From: Campylobacteraceae bacterium | Lineage (GTDB): Bacteria; Campylobacterota; Campylobacteria; Campylobacterales; Sulfurovaceae | Length of the DNA stretch: 34,107 nt | Reading direction: 5' to 3' | Assembly: GCA_027024155.1 (NCBI GenBank) | Contig: JALVTE010000065.1 | Coordinates: forward strand, 1 to 34,107 | Shown: positions 31,411-34,107 of the stretch, in pieces | How the letters are laid out: every line of letters begins with the position of its first letter | Numbering within the stretch: the first letter of the stretch is position 1 | Translations under genes and position numbers: made by a program | The notes under the pieces: generated by a model | What the model was told of the DNA's origin: nothing | The model's input: only the letters and a program-made list of their open reading frames with translations | Database searches by the model: none

Positions 31411-31521
31411 ATGTTTCAAAAATATGCACCATTAATTATTTTAGTACTATTTGCTATAGGTTCTTACTTTATGATACAAGGTATGGAGCATGCTACTGCA
31501 CTTGGACACCCTGTGAAATAG
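31411..31521 (+). CDS. 36-residue single-pass membrane peptide
   Basis: ATG at 31411 has AAGGAG at 31400-31405. The product has one hydrophobic helix (about 7-24; PLIILVLFAIGSYFMI) and a short polar tail ending GHPVK. The TAG stop is part of a GTTAATA tandem repeat. The ribosome binding site and the helix favour a real gene; no function is known. Confidence 0.6.
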   Translation: MFQKYAPLIILVLFAIGSYFMIQGMEHATALGHPVK

Positions 31522-31563
31522 TTAATAGTTAATAGTTAATAGTTAATAGTTGATTGTTGATTG
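31518..31563 (+). repeat. GTTAATA heptad tandem repeat
   Basis: Four perfect GTTAATA units are followed by GTTGATT variants. The tract includes the stop codon of the 36-residue gene. It lies between that gene and the convergent pyrF gene. Confidence 0.8.
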
Positions 31564-31575
31564 TGTGTGTTTAGG

Positions 31576-32274
31576 TTAGAAGTTTAGCTCTAACCTTTCC
31601 AAAATCTGTTTAACTTTAGCAGATGGATTTTCACTTTTGTAAATTGGGCGACCTACTACTATAAAATCTACTAAGTTTTTATTTGCTAACTCTATTGTTG
31701 CAACTCTTTGTTGGTCGTTTGCATCTTCACCAAATGGTCTAATGCCTGGGGTTAGTGTTAAAAACTCTTTGCTTGTACTCTTTTTAATATCTAAACTCTC
31801 AAATGCACTACATACTACACCATCAATTCCAGCCTCACATGCATCTTTTGCAAATTTTGTTGCTGTTGGGGCTAAATCTTGACTGTAAACATCTTTAAAC
31901 TCTTCGTTGCTAAAAGAGGTTAGGGCGGTTACTGCTAATACTATCGGGCGTTTCTCTAGCTTGGATAGACGCTCCATTACAGTTTGCATTGCCACTTTTC
32001 CGCTACTTGCGTGAACGTTAAACATATCTACACCTAAGTTTGCTATCTCTTCGCTAGCATCTGCCATTGTGTTTGGAATGTCGTATAATTTTAAATCTAA
32101 AAATATCTTAAAAGTTGGGTTTATCTCTTTTATCTTTTTTAAAAACTCTTTGCCATCTCTAATGTAGCTTCTAAAACCTACCTTTATCCATAGGTTGTTG
32201 TGCTCTTTAATACTCTCTAATAGTTGTAAATTTTGCTCAATATTGGGTAAATCTAGTGCGATACAAAGCTCCAT
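31576..32274 (-). CDS. pyrF: PyrF: orotidine 5'-phosphate decarboxylase
   Basis: The 232-residue TIM-barrel enzyme catalyses the last step of UMP synthesis. The start [10 protein letters not shown] matches the family; the catalytic [10 protein letters not shown] and the C-terminal phosphate site [12 protein letters not shown] are intact. I choose ATG at 32274 with GGAG upstream (complement of 32284-32287). A longer reading to 32418 would run through the promoter and 5' part of the divergent cyclophilin gene. Confidence 0.94.
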   Translation of the reverse strand: MELCIALDLPNIEQNLQLLESIKEHNNLWIKVGFRSYIRDGKEFLKKIKEINPTFKIFLDLKLYDIPNTMADASEEIANLGVDMFNVHASSGKVAMQTVMERLSKLEKRPIVLAVTALTSFSNEEFKDVYSQDLAPTATKFAKDACEAGIDGVVCSAFESLDIKKSTSKEFLTLTPGIRPFGEDANDQQRVATIELANKNLVDFIVVGRPIYKSENPSAKVKQILERLELNF

Positions 32275-32289
32275 GGTGCATAACTCCAA

Positions 32290-32310
32290 TTTTTTTGGTA
32301 TAATCATACC
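32290..32310. promoter_or_regulatory. Bidirectional promoter between pyrF and the cyclophilin gene
   Basis: TATAAT at 32299-32304 faces the cyclophilin gene. On the other strand TATGAT (32307-32302) faces pyrF. The two overlap in a near-palindrome, GGTATAATCATACC. The gap between the two start codons is only 58 nt, so both promoters must lie here. Confidence 0.5.
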
Positions 32311-32332
32311 CAAAAAACTATTAGGAGCGATT

Positions 32333-32854
32333 ATGTTCGGCAAAAAAAAGACAAAAGAGTATAATTTAAGCGAAGAAGAACTAAACAAGTTGCAGTATGC
32401 AATTATAGATACAAACAAGGGTAAGATAGTAGTAAAACTATACCCTAAAGATGCACCAAATACAGTAGCAAACTTTGCACACTTGGCAAATAGCGGTTTT
32501 TACGATGGCTTAAAATTCCACAGAGTAATTCCAGGATTTATGGCACAAGGTGGTTGCCCATACTCTAAAACAAACCCAACTCTAGCAGGAACAGGCGGAC
32601 CAGACTGGGCGATTGCTTGTGAGACAGATAACGGCGTAAGACATAAAAGAGGAGCCCTATCTATGGCACACGCAGGTAAAGATACAGGTGGAAGCCAATT
32701 CTTTATTACATTTGTTGATACTCCACACTTAGATGGTGTACATACAGTATTTGGTGGAATCGACGAAGATGACATAGAGAGCTTTAAAAATTTAGATAGC
32801 ATTACACAAAATGATGATATTAACTCTATTAGAGTGGTTGAGAAGTTAGACTAA
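32333..32854 (+). CDS. Cyclophilin-type peptidyl-prolyl cis-trans isomerase
   Basis: The 173-residue protein has the full cyclophilin core: [16 protein letters not shown] with the catalytic arginine, [16 protein letters not shown], and [11 protein letters not shown]. No signal peptide is present, so it is cytoplasmic. It starts at ATG 32333 with AGGAG at 32323-32327; the longer in-frame reading from 32195 would run back through pyrF. Confidence 0.94.
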   Translation: MFGKKKTKEYNLSEEELNKLQYAIIDTNKGKIVVKLYPKDAPNTVANFAHLANSGFYDGLKFHRVIPGFMAQGGCPYSKTNPTLAGTGGPDWAIACETDNGVRHKRGALSMAHAGKDTGGSQFFITFVDTPHLDGVHTVFGGIDEDDIESFKNLDSITQNDDINSIRVVEKLD

Positions 32855-32865
32855 GCTAATAAAGG

Positions 32866-32935
32866 TGCAGTGATGGCACTGCATACTACAGTAAAAACTC
32901 AATTCTATCGTAGGGTGTGGTACCCTTACCACACC
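32866..32935. terminator. Two hairpins between the convergent cyclophilin and lpxB genes
   Basis: Hairpin 1 is TGCAGTG (32866-32872) with CACTGCA (32877-32883). Hairpin 2 is GGTGTGGTA (32914-32922) with TACCACACC (32927-32935), a perfect 9-bp stem with a 4-nt loop, followed by AAAAAGTTTTTAATT. Placed between convergent stops, they may end transcription. Hairpin 2 is also a copy of the D module of the mosaic repeats at 13134 and 17374, so terminator function is inferred. Confidence 0.55.
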
Positions 32936-32959
32936 AAAAAGTTTTTAATTGCATTACCT

Positions 32960-34003
32960 TTATTGGTTACATAAAACTTTTGCAACACTTTTTGCACTTC
33001 CATATTTTAAATACTCTCTTAACTCTTTTGAATTTTCTAAAAACTTCTCTTTATCGTAAGATATATAAGCATTGTATAGATTTTGGGCTGTAACATCCTC
33101 TTGTATTAACTCTGGATGCATAGGTTCTTTGCCCGATTGTTCAAAAAAGATATTTGCTAAACCTATATAGTTTAGTTTTATTAATTTAGAGCCTATAAAG
33201 TAATCTATTGGTTTGGCTTTATAAACTAATATAAAAGGTGTACCAATAATAGAGGCTTCTAGTGTAGCTGTTCCGCTACATATAAAGGCAAAATCTGCCT
33301 TTTTTAATGCCTCTTTTGCATCATATGTTATATTAAAGGCTGATGTGTCACCATACAAGCTAGCGTTATCTTTTAAGTGTTTTGGAACAACTAAAATTAA
33401 ATTTTTGTTTTGTAATTTAGAGCTAAACTCTCTAAAAATTGGCATTAGTTTACTAATTTCTCCTCTTCTACTACCTGGCATAAAGACAATGTTTTTATCT
33501 TTGTTAGATAAACTTGTTTTATACTCACTAATTTGGTCTAGTAGTGGATGCCCTACATACTCTATATTGGCATTTGGTGGGTAGTATTTTTGTTCAAATG
33601 GTAGTATGCTTAAGAGTCTATCTATATTTTTAGCTAATGTAAATACTCTTTTTCTCTTCCATGCCCAAGCTTGTGGTAAAATGTAGTAAATTATCTCTTT
33701 ATTTGGGTATTTTTTCTTTATCCTTTTTGCAAGGGGTAAGTTAAAACCAGAGCTATCTATTAAAAGTATTTTATCTGCATCTTTTGCTAAGTTTGTCATC
33801 TCTTTTGCTAGCTTTAAAAAGAATGGAAGCTTTTTTATAGCATCGCTAAAGCCCATAATTGCCTCTTTTTGCATATCGACTATTGGGTTACCTAACTCTT
33901 CGCTAAATATACCTTGCAGTTCATAATCGCAATTTAATTCTTTTAAAACAGACTTTAAATGCACATTTGCCGAGTGCTCCAAGGCACTTACCAAAAGCTT
34001 CAT
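32960..34003 (-). CDS. lpxB: LpxB: lipid-A-disaccharide synthase
   Basis: The 347-residue glycosyltransferase joins UDP-2,3-diacylglucosamine and lipid X in lipid A synthesis. Recognisable segments are DSSGFNLPLAKRIKK, YYILPQAWAWKRKRV, VGHPLLD, PGSRRGEI and CSGTATLEASIIGTPFILVYK. It is a little shorter than Enterobacterial LpxB (about 380), as usual in Campylobacterota. The ATG at 34003 has a weak GGGG upstream. Confidence 0.93.
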   Translation of the reverse strand: MKLLVSALEHSANVHLKSVLKELNCDYELQGIFSEELGNPIVDMQKEAIMGFSDAIKKLPFFLKLAKEMTNLAKDADKILLIDSSGFNLPLAKRIKKKYPNKEIIYYILPQAWAWKRKRVFTLAKNIDRLLSILPFEQKYYPPNANIEYVGHPLLDQISEYKTSLSNKDKNIVFMPGSRRGEISKLMPIFREFSSKLQNKNLILVVPKHLKDNASLYGDTSAFNITYDAKEALKKADFAFICSGTATLEASIIGTPFILVYKAKPIDYFIGSKLIKLNYIGLANIFFEQSGKEPMHPELIQEDVTAQNLYNAYISYDKEKFLENSKELREYLKYGSAKSVAKVLCNQ

Positions 34004-34107
34004 AGCTACCCCTAACTTTTACTCAGATAGTAAATCTTTTGCAAATTATTATGTATAATCTGAGTTTCTTTTAGTATAATTATAACCAAATAATTTAAGG
34101 CTATAGA
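34004..34107. other. Upstream region of lpxB and of a gene beyond the window
   Basis: TATAAT occurs on the plus strand at 34052-34057 and again at 34075-34080, and ATTATA strings serve the minus strand. AAGG near 34096 could be the ribosome binding site of a plus-strand gene starting just past the window edge. No coding sequence is visible inside. Confidence 0.4.

Noticed and set aside
32195-32332. Extended N-terminus for the cyclophilin and the matching extension of pyrF to 32418
   Set aside because: Both readings run through the shared promoter and the neighbour's coding region; ribosome binding sites support 32333 and 32274.

Overview
The window looks like a chromosomal segment from a low-GC, free-living member of the Campylobacterota (Epsilonproteobacteria). 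The evidence is the hydABC uptake [NiFe]-hydrogenase block with Campylobacterota-style HydD and HydE, a RibBA whose GTP cyclohydrolase half is degenerate, and the general codon and base composition. I cannot name the genus. The dominant theme is hydrogen metabolism: about 23 kb (1235-24225), plus one more protease gene (25316-25834), is devoted to making, maturing and supplying nickel to [NiFe]-hydrogenases.

Layout. Positions 1-1098 hold the start of ribBA on the minus strand and two tRNAs (Gln-TTG and initiator Met). Positions 1235-3988 form a three-gene unit: a TetR-type regulator, then small and large subunits of a cytoplasmic hydrogenase that lacks both the Tat signal and the C-terminal extension, as in H2-sensing hydrogenases. 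Positions 4208-8585 are hydA-hydB-hydC (membrane-bound, periplasm-facing uptake enzyme) and a degenerate hydD-like protease gene. Then come hydE (a HypF paralogue), hypF, a nickel ECF-type transporter (cbiM/nikM, nikN, nikQ, nikO with a His tail), hypB, hypC, hypD, hypE, hypX and hypA. A three-gene cassette (DUF4143 ATPase, 45-residue protein, PD-(D/E)XK nuclease) sits between hypE and hypX, and its last gene overlaps the start of hypX by 4 nt. A second, catalytically intact maturation protease follows on the minus strand (25316-25834).

From about 26 kb on the content is housekeeping: an Mla-type lipid transport operon (STAS-MlaE, MlaF, MlaD, lipoprotein), a periplasmic ClpP-like protein, a FUN14-family membrane protein and a 36-residue membrane peptide, then pyrF, a cyclophilin and lpxB.

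Working together: NikMNQO brings in Ni2+; HypA/HypB insert it; HypE/HypF make cyanide; HypX probably makes the CO ligand; HypC/HypD assemble Fe(CN)2CO; a protease trims HydB; Tat exports HydAB to HydC, which passes electrons to quinone. The TetR/HupUV-like unit may report H2. A palindromic site (core TGAATATTCA) lies directly downstream of matching -10-like boxes in front of hydA and of cbiM, which suggests shared control.

The least explained feature is a mosaic of intergenic repeats: heptanucleotide tandem tracts (TTAAGAR, GTTAATA, TTATTGG) joined in fixed order to small hairpins. They abut or supply stop codons of several genes, and two tracts lie inside hypF with the units that would read as stops changed.
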